Below are positions 18,601 to 27,713 of a stretch of DNA of 64,000 nt, one piece after another. Below the pieces are notes generated by a model, which did no database searches, was not told the origin of the DNA, and saw only the letters and a program-made list of their open reading frames with translations. The DNA is from Tolypothrix brevis GSE-NOS-MK-07-07A. GTDB taxonomy: Bacteria; Cyanobacteriota; Cyanobacteriia; Cyanobacteriales; Nostocaceae. Numbering within the stretch: position 1 is the stretch's first letter; the number at the start of each line of letters is the position of its first letter. A program made the position numbers and the translations under genes. The stretch spans positions 1-64,000 of the forward strand of contig JAHHIJ010000016.1 in assembly GCA_019358985.1 (NCBI GenBank). The letters are read 5' to 3'.

Positions 18601-19326
18601 ATGTCTCAATCTCTTGCCGCTGCTTCTCAAATCGATGTCATTGATAGTATAATTTTCCCACCAGGCGACATCTACAGTGACGAACCACCCTTGGAATCTG
18701 ATTTACACCGCGAACAAATAGAATTACTCATCCGGCTGATCAAGTGGTGGTGGCGCGATCGCGAAAATTTCTATGCTACAGGCAACTTAACTATTTACTT
18801 CAGTCCTAACCAGAAAAAGTCAGAAGAATTTCGAGGACCTGATTTTTTTGTAGTTTTAGATACAGAAAAAAAAGACCGTAAAAGCTGGGTTGTTTGGCAA
18901 GAAGATGGCAAATACCCCAATGTGATTATAGAGATGTTATCTGATTCCACTGCCTCAGTTGATAAAGGTGTGAAAAAGCAGATATATCAAAATACATTCC
19001 GCACACCAGATTATTTCTGGTTTGACCCGGTAAGCTTGGAATTGCGAGGCTTTCATTTAGTTGATGGTCAGTATCAAGACCTTGCACCCACTCAGTCAGG
19101 TTGGTTGTGGAGTCAGCAGTTAGGGCTTTATTTGGCTGTATATTTGGGCAAATTACGCTTTTTTACACCAGATGGGCAGCTGATAATGTTGCCAGAAGAC
19201 GAAGCCAACCAGCAGTTACAGCAAGTCAATCAACAACTAGAACAAGCCAATCAACAGTTAGAGCAAGAACGTCAACGCGTTGCAATGTTGGTAGAACGCT
19301 TGCGAGCCGCAGGTATTGAAGAGTGA
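18601..19326 (+). CDS. Uma2-family (DUF820) putative endonuclease with coiled-coil tail
   Basis: The 241-residue protein has the Uma2/DUF820 restriction-endonuclease-like fold. FRGPDFFVVL near residue 79 holds the catalytic Asp, and PNVIIEMLSDST near residue 103 supplies the Glu of the PD-(D/E)xK-type centre. VKKQIYQNTFRTPDYFWFDP follows. The C-terminus (about residues 200-238) is a Gln/Glu-rich heptad-like coiled coil (QQLEQANQQLEQERQ), common in cyanobacterial members. Their biological role is unknown; many copies occur per genome. A second family member lies 160 bases downstream beyond a MITE. Confidence 0.88.
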   Translation: MSQSLAAASQIDVIDSIIFPPGDIYSDEPPLESDLHREQIELLIRLIKWWWRDRENFYATGNLTIYFSPNQKKSEEFRGPDFFVVLDTEKKDRKSWVVWQEDGKYPNVIIEMLSDSTASVDKGVKKQIYQNTFRTPDYFWFDPVSLELRGFHLVDGQYQDLAPTQSGWLWSQQLGLYLAVYLGKLRFFTPDGQLIMLPEDEANQQLQQVNQQLEQANQQLEQERQRVAMLVERLRAAGIEE

Positions 19327-19330
19327 GTAA

Positions 19331-19439
19331 ATATAGCGGTTCTCGGTTGAGTGAGGTACATGTTCAAAAAATAAATGTAGAGACGTAGCACTGCTACGTC
19401 TCTACACCGCGTATTGCACCCAACTGAAAACCGCTATAT
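19331..19439. mobile_element. 109-bp MITE carrying a GACGTAGC palindrome
   Basis: ATATAGCGGTTCTCGGTTG (from 19331) matches the inverted right end at 19417-19439 with three mismatches over 23 bases. The core includes the dispersed palindrome GACGTAGCACTGCTACGTC (19377-19405). The same left-end sequence occurs again at about 24010-24030, just before the 21-bp repeat array. Confidence 0.7.
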
Positions 19440-19487
19440 TCACAAAAAGAGAATTTTATCTTTAACCAGGCATGGAAAAATATTGTT

Positions 19488-20057
19488 ATGAACCAAATAA
19501 TCTCTAATCAAGTCCGTTGGACAACCTCCGACTTAGAATTACTTACAACTGACGAATGGAAGCGCTATGAAATTGTTGATGGAGAGCTATTCGTGACTAG
19601 AGCACCTCACTGGAAACATCAAGGAACAGCAGGTAACGTCAACTTTGAGTTACAAATTTGGTCTCGTTCCAGTGGACTAGGAGAAACCCGTCAAACTCCT
19701 GGAATCATTTTTACAGATGCCGATAATGTCATACCCGATGTAGTTTGGATCAGTCATGAGCGGTTAGCAAAATTGCTAGATGACGAAGGACATTTGAGAG
19801 GAGCGCCAGAACTTGTTGTAGAAGTACTTTCTCCTGGAGCAACTAACGAACGTCGAGACCGAGAAGCTAAACTGAAGCTATACTCAGCAACAGGAGTTCA
19901 AGAATATTGGATTGCCAATTGGCAGTTACAGCAATTAGAAGTTTATCGCAGAGAATCTGCTCAATTGAAATTAGTAGCAACCTTGCTGGCTGATGACGAA
20001 ATCACATCACCTATTTTACCAGGCTTTCGCGTTCGAGTTCAGAGCTTTTTTGTGTAG
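19488..20057 (+). CDS. Uma2-family (DUF820) putative endonuclease
   Basis: This 189-residue protein is a compact Uma2 protein. WTTSDLELLTTDEWKRYEIVDGELFV opens the fold. DVVWISHERL and GAPELVVEVLSPGAT carry the catalytic acidic pair (Asp near 84, Glu near 110), and RRDREAKLKLYSATGVQEYWI is the standard C-terminal helix-strand region with the lysine. No coiled-coil tail is present, unlike the neighbour at 18601. The start at 19488 is the first ATG of the frame. Function of the family is unestablished. Confidence 0.9.
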   Translation: MNQIISNQVRWTTSDLELLTTDEWKRYEIVDGELFVTRAPHWKHQGTAGNVNFELQIWSRSSGLGETRQTPGIIFTDADNVIPDVVWISHERLAKLLDDEGHLRGAPELVVEVLSPGATNERRDREAKLKLYSATGVQEYWIANWQLQQLEVYRRESAQLKLVATLLADDEITSPILPGFRVRVQSFFV

Positions 20058-20101
20058 TATTAGCGATCGCACCTCAAACTCAATTTCAACTACAATTAGA
20101 C

Positions 20102-23100
20102 CTATCGCCACTCACCCTGTAAAGTGAAAGCAGACCAATAATAAGGATTTTGCCAATTGGAGTCTTGCCATAATTTCAATTGTGCAGCACGCAAAGCAGC
20201 TGTAGGTGATTTCCCCTGCTTCAACATTTGGGTGTAAAATTCTTTCATCAATTCTGGCGCCCCCATATCATCAACTTGCCAAAGAGACACGGCAACACGT
20301 TCTGCTCCAGCATACATTAATCCTCTTGTCAAGCCTACTAATCCTTCACCGTTGACATCTTTGCCGTCACCAGTATCACAAGCACTTAGTACTACCAAAT
20401 CGGCTGCAAAGTTAAGATTGAAAATGTCACCTAATCGCAAATAACCTTTATCAGCAGGTTTAGCTTGTTTGTCTAGAAACAGAGAAAGAACGATTCCTGA
20501 TAATTCTGGGTTCTTTAGGTCAGCAATGCCATGAGTAGCAAAATGTAAAAAGCGATATTGAGAAAGTTGCGGATTTGTTACCCAGTTGTAGTTAGCAGCA
20601 AACCCAAAAGCGTGGAGATTATCAGAGGGTACGAGTTTTAAAATTTCCTCTGCTTCTTTACCTGTACCTTTAAGTCTTCCCCAGCCATTGCGGTTAAGAT
20701 TTCTCCCCGCTTGCTTAAGTTGAGACTGTTCTACTTCACTACCAACATCATCAAGATCATTACTTGTTGATTTGCCAGTGATGCGTATATCGTTAGCTTC
20801 AAATACTGGATCGGCAAGGATTGCGAGAGTTTTCGGTGCAGTTTTGCGTCCTTTGAGTTCTTGTCTTTGGGTAGCGATCGCTGTAACCGAAGGCAAATTA
20901 ACTATTTCATGATTGACTATCAAAGGTTGATAAACCTCTGTGTTGGAAATAACGCCTTTTGTAGAGACGTTCCGGTGGAACGTCTTTACGTCATTTAATG
21001 CCGCAAAAGGAATCTTCTGCAAAGCACCATCAGCGACAATCACCAAACGCTTTTTCCCCAACTTGTCAGCTACAGGTGCAAGGATGATTTGACTCAGTTT
21101 AGTTGCAGAAAAAGCCGTATTTTTCAAAGCTTGAGCTTTTTTCTCTGGTGATAAATCCTGACAGCTTGGAGATACTTCTTTTTGACATTTAATTAAAAGT
21201 CCTCTAAATTTTGTAGCTGCTTCTTCTATTTCCTTGCGTCCGGGTAGTTCGTAGGTGTCGATGGAGTTGGGAGTTACAGCCCAAAGATAGCTGCGATCAT
21301 TGCCTAAAGAATACTCTAACAGCAACGTGTCTTTATCCAATTGTTGCTGAATTTGCGGTAAAGTCAGGGGTTGGGGATACTTTAGGTTGGCGTATTTCGG
21401 ACTACTTTGGCGTATTTTCGTTTCCAGTTGCTTTTGTTGGCTAAGTAGTTCATCGATTTCTGTTTGGAATTTATCAGCCCTAGCTTTATAAATGGGGTTA
21501 TTGATTTTTTCAATATTACTAACTATCTCTTGCCGTAGTTTTTCCTTAGTATTAATTAAATCTTTTAAGCGGCTTTCTTCTGCTAAGAGTTCCGGGTTTG
21601 CACCTTTGCGAATATTTGCGCGTGCTTCAGTTAAAAGTTCTACAAGTCCTCTAGCGCGGGAACGTTCGCTGATGTGGAGCGCTACAGCTTTACATTTATC
21701 TTTTATTGTGATGTCTTTGTTTGTATTTTGGTCTTTGGTTGCAAATTCACATATTTTTGATGGGTCTTTTTTGTGCAGTTCCATCAACAAGTCGATGTAG
21801 AATTTATAGTAGCCTTGGACTGTGGCGAAGTAGGATGTACGTAAATCTTGGCTTTGGACGTTACCGCGTATATTTTCTACGATTTTAATTGCTTCTTCGA
21901 TGTTAGGAAGTGCCGCTTCAAGTTTGCCTAGTTTGCGTTGATTATTAGCGATGAAATAAAGTGTATCTGCTTCTCCTTCAATGTCTTTTAAAGTTCGTCT
22001 AATTTTTAGCGCTTCGTTCAGTGTATCTATTGCCTGTTGATGTTGTTTTTGTAAACTGTGGGTGAAACTAATGTTATTTAAACTCTGAGCTTCTAATTTG
22101 GGGACAAAAATTTGTCTATACAGGGATAGAGCCTTTTGCTGGTAATTTAATGCTTCTTTATAGTTACCTTTTGTTTGATTGATAATTCCAATTAAGTTTA
22201 AAGCGCTAGCTTCTGAATACTTATCTTCAAACTTTTGAGACAACGCTAATGAAGTTTCAGCATTTTTTAAGGCATTGGGAAAATCCTTCTGTAACTCGTA
22301 ACTTCTTGCTAAACCCCCAAGTCCAAGTCTTTCAAATTGATTATTCTCTTGTTTCCGTGACAATGAGACACTTTGATTATAAGAATTAATAGCTTCTGGG
22401 TAATCTCCCTTCGTCAGATACAATTCACTCATCGCAAAAACAATTATAAGTTCATAGGACTTATCTTGTGCTTGTTGATATATCTGTCGTGCTTTTTTGT
22501 AAGTTCGGAGACTTAAATCGTAGTTACCCAAAAGTTTATAAGTAGATGCAATATTAGTCAATGTACGAGCTTCTAGATTGCGATTCTTTATGGAAATGGC
22601 AATTTCTAATGCTTGGCTGTAAATTTCTAAGGCTTTCTGTAAATCTCCTTGGGATGCATAAATATCAGCTTTTTCGTTAAGAGCATTAGCATGTGTTAGT
22701 TCATATCCAATATTTTTGGATAGTTGTATCGCTTCATTAACAAATTCTAATGCTTTGTGATTATCACCAAGAAAATTTTTGTATATATTGGCAGTCGATA
22801 TCATGCTAATAGCTTCAAAGGCTGTATTACCACTTTTTTTGAAAATAACTCTTGCCTGTTGACGAATTTCTATTGATTTTTGATAATCTCCTCGTGATTT
22901 ATAGACCTCAGCAATGCTAATAAGAGTTGAACCTTCAGCAATTAATAAACCTTGTTTTTCTTGAATTTCTCTGGCTTTATTTAAGTATTCAAGAGCTTTA
23001 TTGTATTCGCCTGATTTATTGTAGAGAGTACCAATATCTGTTAATGTTTCTGCTTGGTCAGTTAATAAATCTTGTCTTGTTTGCTGAATTTCTAGAGCTT

Positions 23101-23827
23101 GCTGATAATATTTTAAGGCGATTTTAGGTTGAGCCATACTTGAATAGCTATCGCCTATTGTATTCAAAACTTTAGCTTGTTGTGGTAAATCTTTTAATAT
23201 ATCACGGTAAATTTGCAATGCTTGATTGAGTGGTTCGATAGTCTTTGGTATCTCACTTAATTCAATGTATGTATTAGCAATACCTTTTAAGACTATAGCT
23301 ACAATATCAAATCTTTTTTCTGTTCGAGAAATTGACTCAGCTTGCTTTAAAAGAGTGAGAGCTTCTCGTCCTTTACCTATAAAATTGTAAGATCCAGCAA
23401 TACCAATTAATGCTAATACTTCAAGCAAAGGTTGTTTCACTTCACGCGAGATATTGAGAGATTTATTGAAATACTCTATTGCTTCTAGATTTTCTGAACG
23501 AATGGCATATGCTGTGCCAATACTTTGATATATGAATGCTTCCTCTTTGCGTAATCCCAAGTCTTGAACAATTTTCAACGCTTGTTTATATTTTTCTAAT
23601 GCCTGTTGATATCCTTCCTTAGTTCCTTTTTTATCTAACTCCTGTGCTTCTTGATATAACTTGACTCCCTCTTGATATCGCTGTTGCTTATCTGGACTCA
23701 GGGGAACTGAGGGATTTGTCGCTGGTTGCTGTGCGATTTTCAACCCATAACTCCCGACACTAGCGACTGTTGACTCCGATAGCAAAAGCAGAGAGGAAAA
23801 TAAAGCTACAGCACGATAAGTCCACAT
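20102..23827 (-). CDS. TPR-CHAT protein (caspase-like peptidase domain)
   Basis: The 1241-residue protein has an N-terminal hydrophobic segment (residues 5-22) that looks like a signal peptide or anchor. It then has at least a dozen tetratricopeptide-like repeats (about 45-640) and a helical linker, followed by a C-terminal CHAT domain (about 930-1241). The catalytic pair is visible: His1099 in HFATHG and Cys1150 in LSACDTG. CHAT domains are caspase/separase-like proteases; cyanobacterial TPR-CHAT proteins are common but mostly uncharacterised. An in-frame palindromic insertion (20961-20989) codes part of DVKTFHRNVSTKGV just inside the CHAT region. No partner gene is adjacent. Confidence 0.92.
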   Translation of the reverse strand: MWTYRAVALFSSLLLLSESTVASVGSYGLKIAQQPATNPSVPLSPDKQQRYQEGVKLYQEAQELDKKGTKEGYQQALEKYKQALKIVQDLGLRKEEAFIYQSIGTAYAIRSENLEAIEYFNKSLNISREVKQPLLEVLALIGIAGSYNFIGKGREALTLLKQAESISRTEKRFDIVAIVLKGIANTYIELSEIPKTIEPLNQALQIYRDILKDLPQQAKVLNTIGDSYSSMAQPKIALKYYQQALEIQQTRQDLLTDQAETLTDIGTLYNKSGEYNKALEYLNKAREIQEKQGLLIAEGSTLISIAEVYKSRGDYQKSIEIRQQARVIFKKSGNTAFEAISMISTANIYKNFLGDNHKALEFVNEAIQLSKNIGYELTHANALNEKADIYASQGDLQKALEIYSQALEIAISIKNRNLEARTLTNIASTYKLLGNYDLSLRTYKKARQIYQQAQDKSYELIIVFAMSELYLTKGDYPEAINSYNQSVSLSRKQENNQFERLGLGGLARSYELQKDFPNALKNAETSLALSQKFEDKYSEASALNLIGIINQTKGNYKEALNYQQKALSLYRQIFVPKLEAQSLNNISFTHSLQKQHQQAIDTLNEALKIRRTLKDIEGEADTLYFIANNQRKLGKLEAALPNIEEAIKIVENIRGNVQSQDLRTSYFATVQGYYKFYIDLLMELHKKDPSKICEFATKDQNTNKDITIKDKCKAVALHISERSRARGLVELLTEARANIRKGANPELLAEESRLKDLINTKEKLRQEIVSNIEKINNPIYKARADKFQTEIDELLSQQKQLETKIRQSSPKYANLKYPQPLTLPQIQQQLDKDTLLLEYSLGNDRSYLWAVTPNSIDTYELPGRKEIEEAATKFRGLLIKCQKEVSPSCQDLSPEKKAQALKNTAFSATKLSQIILAPVADKLGKKRLVIVADGALQKIPFAALNDVKTFHRNVSTKGVISNTEVYQPLIVNHEIVNLPSVTAIATQRQELKGRKTAPKTLAILADPVFEANDIRITGKSTSNDLDDVGSEVEQSQLKQAGRNLNRNGWGRLKGTGKEAEEILKLVPSDNLHAFGFAANYNWVTNPQLSQYRFLHFATHGIADLKNPELSGIVLSLFLDKQAKPADKGYLRLGDIFNLNFAADLVVLSACDTGDGKDVNGEGLVGLTRGLMYAGAERVAVSLWQVDDMGAPELMKEFYTQMLKQGKSPTAALRAAQLKLWQDSNWQNPYYWSAFTLQGEWR

Positions 23828-24034
23828 AGGAAGCCTTTGCCCTACCTGTTAAGGTTTATTTGGATTAATCATACGTGATTATACTGGTTTTTGATATTTA
23901 CAATTTAATATACTTCTAAAGGTTTCCAGGTTATGCAAAAACCTAACCTTTACTTGTAGCGAGAGAAAATTAGCTATCAGAAAACGCCAAATCCCTGATA
24001 TATAGGAATAATATAGGGGTTCTCGGTTGGGTTC

Positions 24035-24349
24035 GGCGCTCGCATTTGTTATTTCGGCGCTCGCATTTGTTATATCGGCGTACCCATTTGTTATTTTGGC
24101 GTACCCATTTGTTATTTTGGCGTACCCATTTGTTATTTTGGCGTACCCATTTGTTATATCGGCGTACCCATTTGTTATTTTGGCGTACCCATTTGTTATT
24201 TTGGCGTACCCATTTGTTATTTTGGCGTACCCATTTGTTATATCGGCGTACCCATTTGTTATTTTGGCGTACCCATTTGTTATATCGGCGTACCCATTTG
24301 TTATTTCGGCGAACTCATTTGTTATTTCGGCGTACCCATTTGTTATTTC
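24035..24349. repeat. 21-bp tandem repeat, 15 units
   Basis: Fifteen units of exactly 21 bases begin with GGCGTACCCATTTGTTAT (first two: GGCGCTCGCATTTGTTAT) and end TTT, ATC or TTC. Since 21 is a multiple of three, no frame is interrupted. The plus strand would read AYPFVIL heptads and the minus strand NGYAKIT heptads. The plus frame continues in register into a TnpB fragment. The end of unit and variant pattern (TTT,TTT,TTT,ATC) suggests higher-order duplication. No start or ribosome site makes either strand a convincing gene. Confidence 0.95.
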
Positions 24350-24660
24350 GGCGTATGGTCGCACCTTTGTCAAAATTGACCGATGGTTTCCTAGCTCTAA
24401 GCGATGTGGACATTGTGGTTACATCGTTGATAAGTTGCCTCTAAATATCAGAGAGTGGGATTGTCCTAAGTGCGGTACCCATCACGACAGAGATGTAAAT
24501 GCTGCTAAAAATATTCTTGCCGCAGGGCTTGCGGTTAATGTCTGTGGAGCGACCATAAGACCCGAACAGAATAAATCTGTTAAGGCTGGTGCTATGAAGC
24601 AGAAACCTAATTCGTGAGTGTTAGGAATCCCCGACCGAATCGGCGCGGGGAGGATGTCAA
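24350..24660 (+). pseudogene. TnpB (IS200/IS605 family) C-terminal remnant with right end
   Basis: About 85 residues remain (stop at 24617). They hold the TnpB zinc ribbon CGHCG...CPKCG and the third RuvC motif [14 protein letters not shown] with its aspartate, preceded by [13 protein letters not shown]. The RuvC-I and -II parts and the N-terminus are absent, replaced by the 21-bp repeat array in the same frame. After the stop, GAATCCCCGACC...CGGGGAGGATGTCAA (24627-24660) is a typical right-end hairpin. TnpB is an RNA-guided nuclease, but this remnant cannot be active. The guide (omega) RNA normally overlaps this right end. Confidence 0.85.
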
Positions 24661-24661
24661 G

Positions 24662-25357
24662 CTATTGAGATACAGTCGGTTCCTTAGTAGCTGGTGAAGC
24701 TTGCAAGACACGTCCATCTAACTTGGTAGCCACATCCTTCAGAGACACCGAAGGTTTATTCCCAGTTAAATATACAACCGCTGTCATAACACCAACGCTA
24801 CTACGGCGAAAGCTGACGACATCAAAATTTACAGGCGTTTCTTGGATTGACGCGTCTAAGGAAAAACCCGTAGAGGACTGTGCCAAATTATTTAAATCTG
24901 GAAGCGACTTGTACTTTAACACCTTCACTTCTTGACTTGATGGTAATTTCTGCGCCAGTTTTCTTATCTGTTGCTCAAACTCTGGTTGCCGCGCTTTTTC
25001 TAGAGCAGCATCGAATTGACCTTGTTGAGCCTGATTTGGTAGCATACCCGTAAAGCCAATGACAACTTCCATCTTTTGCGGTTCTACAAAGGCAAAGAAG
25101 TTATCTGACGGTACATTCTCTTTGAGCAGCAACTGCTTGAAAGGTTCTAATTTAGCAATAATTTCCGCCTTCATACTAGGTGGAAGTTCTTGAAACCCTG
25201 CTGGCAAGTCTTCTAGTGTCAGTGCTGTCGTCTTTTTTGCAGGTTGTTCTAAAACGGGTTGCTTAACTTCAGTAGGCAAAGGAGCTGCTTGCGAAACAGA
25301 GGCTGCCAAAATAGTACTGGTCAAAACAGATAAGACAAAAGCGAGTTGCTGTTTCAC
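24662..25357 (-). CDS. Putative exported protein, function unknown
   Basis: I favour the GTG at 25357 because AAGGAAA lies about 8-10 bases upstream and because it puts a clean signal peptide at the N-terminus (VKQQLAFVLSVLTSTILAA, cleavage after SQA). An ATG at 25432 would add 25 residues before it. The mature part of about 205 residues is mixed alpha/beta with ELPPSMKAEIIAKLEPFKQLL, VEPQKMEVVIGFT and VVSFRRSSVGVMTAVVYLTG. I recognise no family. It is likely periplasmic or thylakoid-luminal. It ends two bases after the TnpB right end, which therefore abuts its stop codon. Confidence 0.75.
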   Translation of the reverse strand: MKQQLAFVLSVLTSTILAASVSQAAPLPTEVKQPVLEQPAKKTTALTLEDLPAGFQELPPSMKAEIIAKLEPFKQLLLKENVPSDNFFAFVEPQKMEVVIGFTGMLPNQAQQGQFDAALEKARQPEFEQQIRKLAQKLPSSQEVKVLKYKSLPDLNNLAQSSTGFSLDASIQETPVNFDVVSFRRSSVGVMTAVVYLTGNKPSVSLKDVATKLDGRVLQASPATKEPTVSQ

Positions 25358-25544
25358 TGGAAGAAATTTCCTTTTTTGTGAGGGAGTGTCTCTAATTAAG
25401 ATAAACGAACATTTTCGCGTCTGGAGTAGCATCGGTTAAAAACAAATACCAAACACTGCTACGCTGCTGATAAAGTCTTAAAATATTCTTAAATTCTGCC
25501 CAATCTCTCTACCTTCAACTTACACGTATTACCCCGGAATTACT

Positions 25545-27134
25545 ATGGCTATCGGCTACGTTGCGCTTGTACTTCATGCACACCTGCCCTTCGTTCGTCA
25601 CCCTGAAAGTGACTATGTGCTGGAGGAAGAATGGCTTTATGAAGCCATTACGGAAACATACATCCCTTTACTGAAAGTATTTGAAGGATTAAAGCGAGAC
25701 GGCATCGACTTTAAAATCACGATGAGCATGACACCCCCTTTGGTGTCGATGCTGCGTGATCCGCTGCTGCAAGAACGCTATGACGCACACTTAACTCAAC
25801 TAGAAAAACTTATAGGACTTGAAGCAGAGCATAATGCCAACAACGGGCATATGCGCTATTTAGCCGAGCATTACGCTACCGAATTCAACGAAGCGCGTCA
25901 GATATGGGAACGCTACAAAGGCGATTTGGTAACAGCTTTTAAGCAGTTTCAAGATTCTAACAACCTAGAAATTATAACATGCGGCGCGACTCACGGCTAT
26001 CTTCCGCTGATGAAAATGTATCCGGAGGCTGTGTGGGCGCAAATTCAGGTAGCTTGCGAACATTACGAGCAAACTTTTGGACGCCGACCCAGAGGTATTT
26101 GGTTGCCGGAATGCGCTTACTATGAAGGTTTGGAGCGAATGCTGGCTGATGCGGGGTTGCGCTATTTCCTCACCGATGGGCATGGGATTCTTTACGCTCG
26201 TCCCCGTCCCCGCTTTGGTAGCTATGCGCCCATTTTTACCGAAACTGGTGTAGCTGTCTTTGGACGAGATCATGAATCTTCGCAGCAGGTATGGTCATCT
26301 GAGGTGGGGTATCCTGGTGCGGCTGAATACCGCGAATTTTACAAAGATTTGGGCTGGGAAGCTGAATATGAGTATATTAAGCCTTACATCATGCCCAATG
26401 GTCAGCGTAAAAACACGGGCATTAAGTATCATAAGATTACCGGACGTGGTTTAGGATTGTCTGATAAGGCGCTTTACGATCCATACTGGGCGAAGGAAAA
26501 AGCAGCAGAACACGCTGCAAATTTTATGTATAATCGCGAACGGCAAGCTGAACATCTTCATAATTTAATGCAGCGATCGCCAATTATCGTATCACCTTAC
26601 GATGCCGAGTTATTTGGTCATTGGTGGTATGAGGGACCTTGGTTCATTGATTATTTTTTCCGCAAGTCATGGCATGACCAAAAAACCTATGCAATGACGC
26701 ATTTGGCAGATTATTTGAAGGCAGAACCGAATCAACAAGTTTGTCGTCCTTCGCAGTCGAGTTGGGGTTACAAAGGATTTCACGAGTATTGGTTAAACGA
26801 GACGAATGCGTGGATTTACCCACATTTGCACAAAGCAACTGAGCGGATGATTGAGTTAGGACGATTGGAACCGGCTGATGAGTTGCAGTGGAAAGCACTG
26901 AACCAAGCAGCACGGGAATTGCTGTTAGCGCAATCTTCGGATTGGGCATTTATTATGCGGACGGGAACAATGGTACCTTATGCAGTGAGAAGGACGCGAT
27001 CGCACTTAATGCGCTTTAATAAGTTGTATGAAGACATCAAAATCGGTAAAGTTGACAGCGGTTGGTTAGAAAAAGTTGAGTTGATGGACAATATCTTCCC
27101 AGAAATTAACTATCGCGTTTATCGTCCGTTGTAG
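25545..27134 (+). CDS. GH57 1,4-alpha-glucan branching enzyme
   Basis: The 529-residue protein fits the GH57 branching-enzyme group. HAHLPFVRHP near residue 11 is the first conserved region. WLPECAYYEG holds the predicted nucleophile Glu189 and SPYDAELFGHWWYEG holds Asp353, near the numbering of characterised thermophile enzymes. The C-terminal half contains the W/H-rich SWGYKGFHEYWLNE. It makes alpha-1,6 branches in glycogen by transglycosylation. It is followed at once by a hairpin terminator, so the gene is probably monocistronic. The glucokinase gene at 29 kb is the only nearby carbohydrate gene. Confidence 0.92.
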   Translation: MAIGYVALVLHAHLPFVRHPESDYVLEEEWLYEAITETYIPLLKVFEGLKRDGIDFKITMSMTPPLVSMLRDPLLQERYDAHLTQLEKLIGLEAEHNANNGHMRYLAEHYATEFNEARQIWERYKGDLVTAFKQFQDSNNLEIITCGATHGYLPLMKMYPEAVWAQIQVACEHYEQTFGRRPRGIWLPECAYYEGLERMLADAGLRYFLTDGHGILYARPRPRFGSYAPIFTETGVAVFGRDHESSQQVWSSEVGYPGAAEYREFYKDLGWEAEYEYIKPYIMPNGQRKNTGIKYHKITGRGLGLSDKALYDPYWAKEKAAEHAANFMYNRERQAEHLHNLMQRSPIIVSPYDAELFGHWWYEGPWFIDYFFRKSWHDQKTYAMTHLADYLKAEPNQQVCRPSQSSWGYKGFHEYWLNETNAWIYPHLHKATERMIELGRLEPADELQWKALNQAARELLLAQSSDWAFIMRTGTMVPYAVRRTRSHLMRFNKLYEDIKIGKVDSGWLEKVELMDNIFPEINYRVYRPL

Positions 27135-27170
27135 TATTGCAGTTATACCCTAAGCTTTTCACTTGAATTG

Positions 27171-27204
27171 AGATCCCCGACTTCGCATAAGTTGTCGGGG
27201 ATTT
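27171..27204 (+). terminator. Hairpin after the GH57 gene (dispersed GATCCCCGAC family)
   Basis: GATCCCCGAC pairs with GTCGGGGATT, followed by TTGTTTCTT. It is 37 bases past the stop codon and looks like a Rho-independent terminator. Closely similar hairpins are at 48580-48612 and 57606-57638, so it is also a dispersed repeat. Confidence 0.65.
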
Positions 27205-27473
27205 TGTTTCTTACTTGCTTTAGAAAATTGGCTAAAAACCAATACAGTTCAGTTAAGAACATAAATCAATTACCACAAACAAAACAGATCGACTTTTTGG
27301 AGGGGGTTTGGGGGACGCAACCGTCCCCCAATTGGGGGTTTGGGGGAGAATCCCCCAAGTCTTGGTTCTCAACAGAATATATAAGTTAAAAACCTTAACT
27401 GAACCGTATTGGGCTAAAAACGCTATAAAGAAAGCAATACTCACGTCCCTAGCTTTGATAAGGAGTAAAAACT
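27205..27473. other. Intergenic stretch with G-rich hairpins
   Basis: Around 27298-27360 the strand has G runs of five in GGAGGGGGTTTGGGGGACG and then GGGGGTTTGGGGGAG, with matching CCCCC runs. It can form GC hairpins or a G-quadruplex. A clear AAGGAG ribosome site at 27460-27465 serves the next gene. Confidence 0.5.
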
Positions 27474-27713
27474 ATGTCTATGTCTTGGCAAGAATTACGC
27501 AAAGAAGCATATGGCTTATCGGTGAGCGACAGATTAGCCTTAGTAGAAGCAATTATTCGATCGCTTCAAAATGAACTCAGACCCCGAACACCATTGCCAG
27601 AAGGATTAGTAAATGAGATGATTGGGCTAGCGAAAATAGATGCCCCATCGCCAACTGATGGTGAAGTTGAGGGTATGTTAGAAGAACGCTTGAAGGAAAA
27701 ATACCTGAAATGA
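27474..27713 (+). CDS. Putative antitoxin partner of the PIN toxin
   Basis: This 79-residue protein has an N-terminal helix-turn-helix-like segment (SWQELRKEAYGLSVSDRLALVEAIIRSLQ) that resembles small cyanobacterial antitoxins, then a Pro/acidic linker, then a helical tail (GMLEERLKEKYLK) likely to wrap the toxin. AAGGAG sits 8 bases before the ATG. The stop overlaps the next ATG (ATGA), the usual arrangement for antitoxin-toxin pairs. DNA binding is inferred from the layout, not from a defined motif. Confidence 0.8.
   Translation: MSMSWQELRKEAYGLSVSDRLALVEAIIRSLQNELRPRTPLPEGLVNEMIGLAKIDAPSPTDGEVEGMLEERLKEKYLK

Noticed and set aside
24035-24349. CRISPR array
   Set aside because: The units follow each other directly, with no spacers of unique sequence, and no cas gene is near.
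23879-24373. Minus-strand 164-residue repeat protein (GYAKITN heptads)
   Set aside because: The frame exists only because the unit is 21 bases long. There is no ribosome site, and the other strand joins a TnpB remnant in register.
24046-24444. Second plus-strand frame through the array (TRLLFWR heptads)
   Set aside because: It is another by-product of the 21-base period and ends inside the TnpB remnant in the wrong frame.
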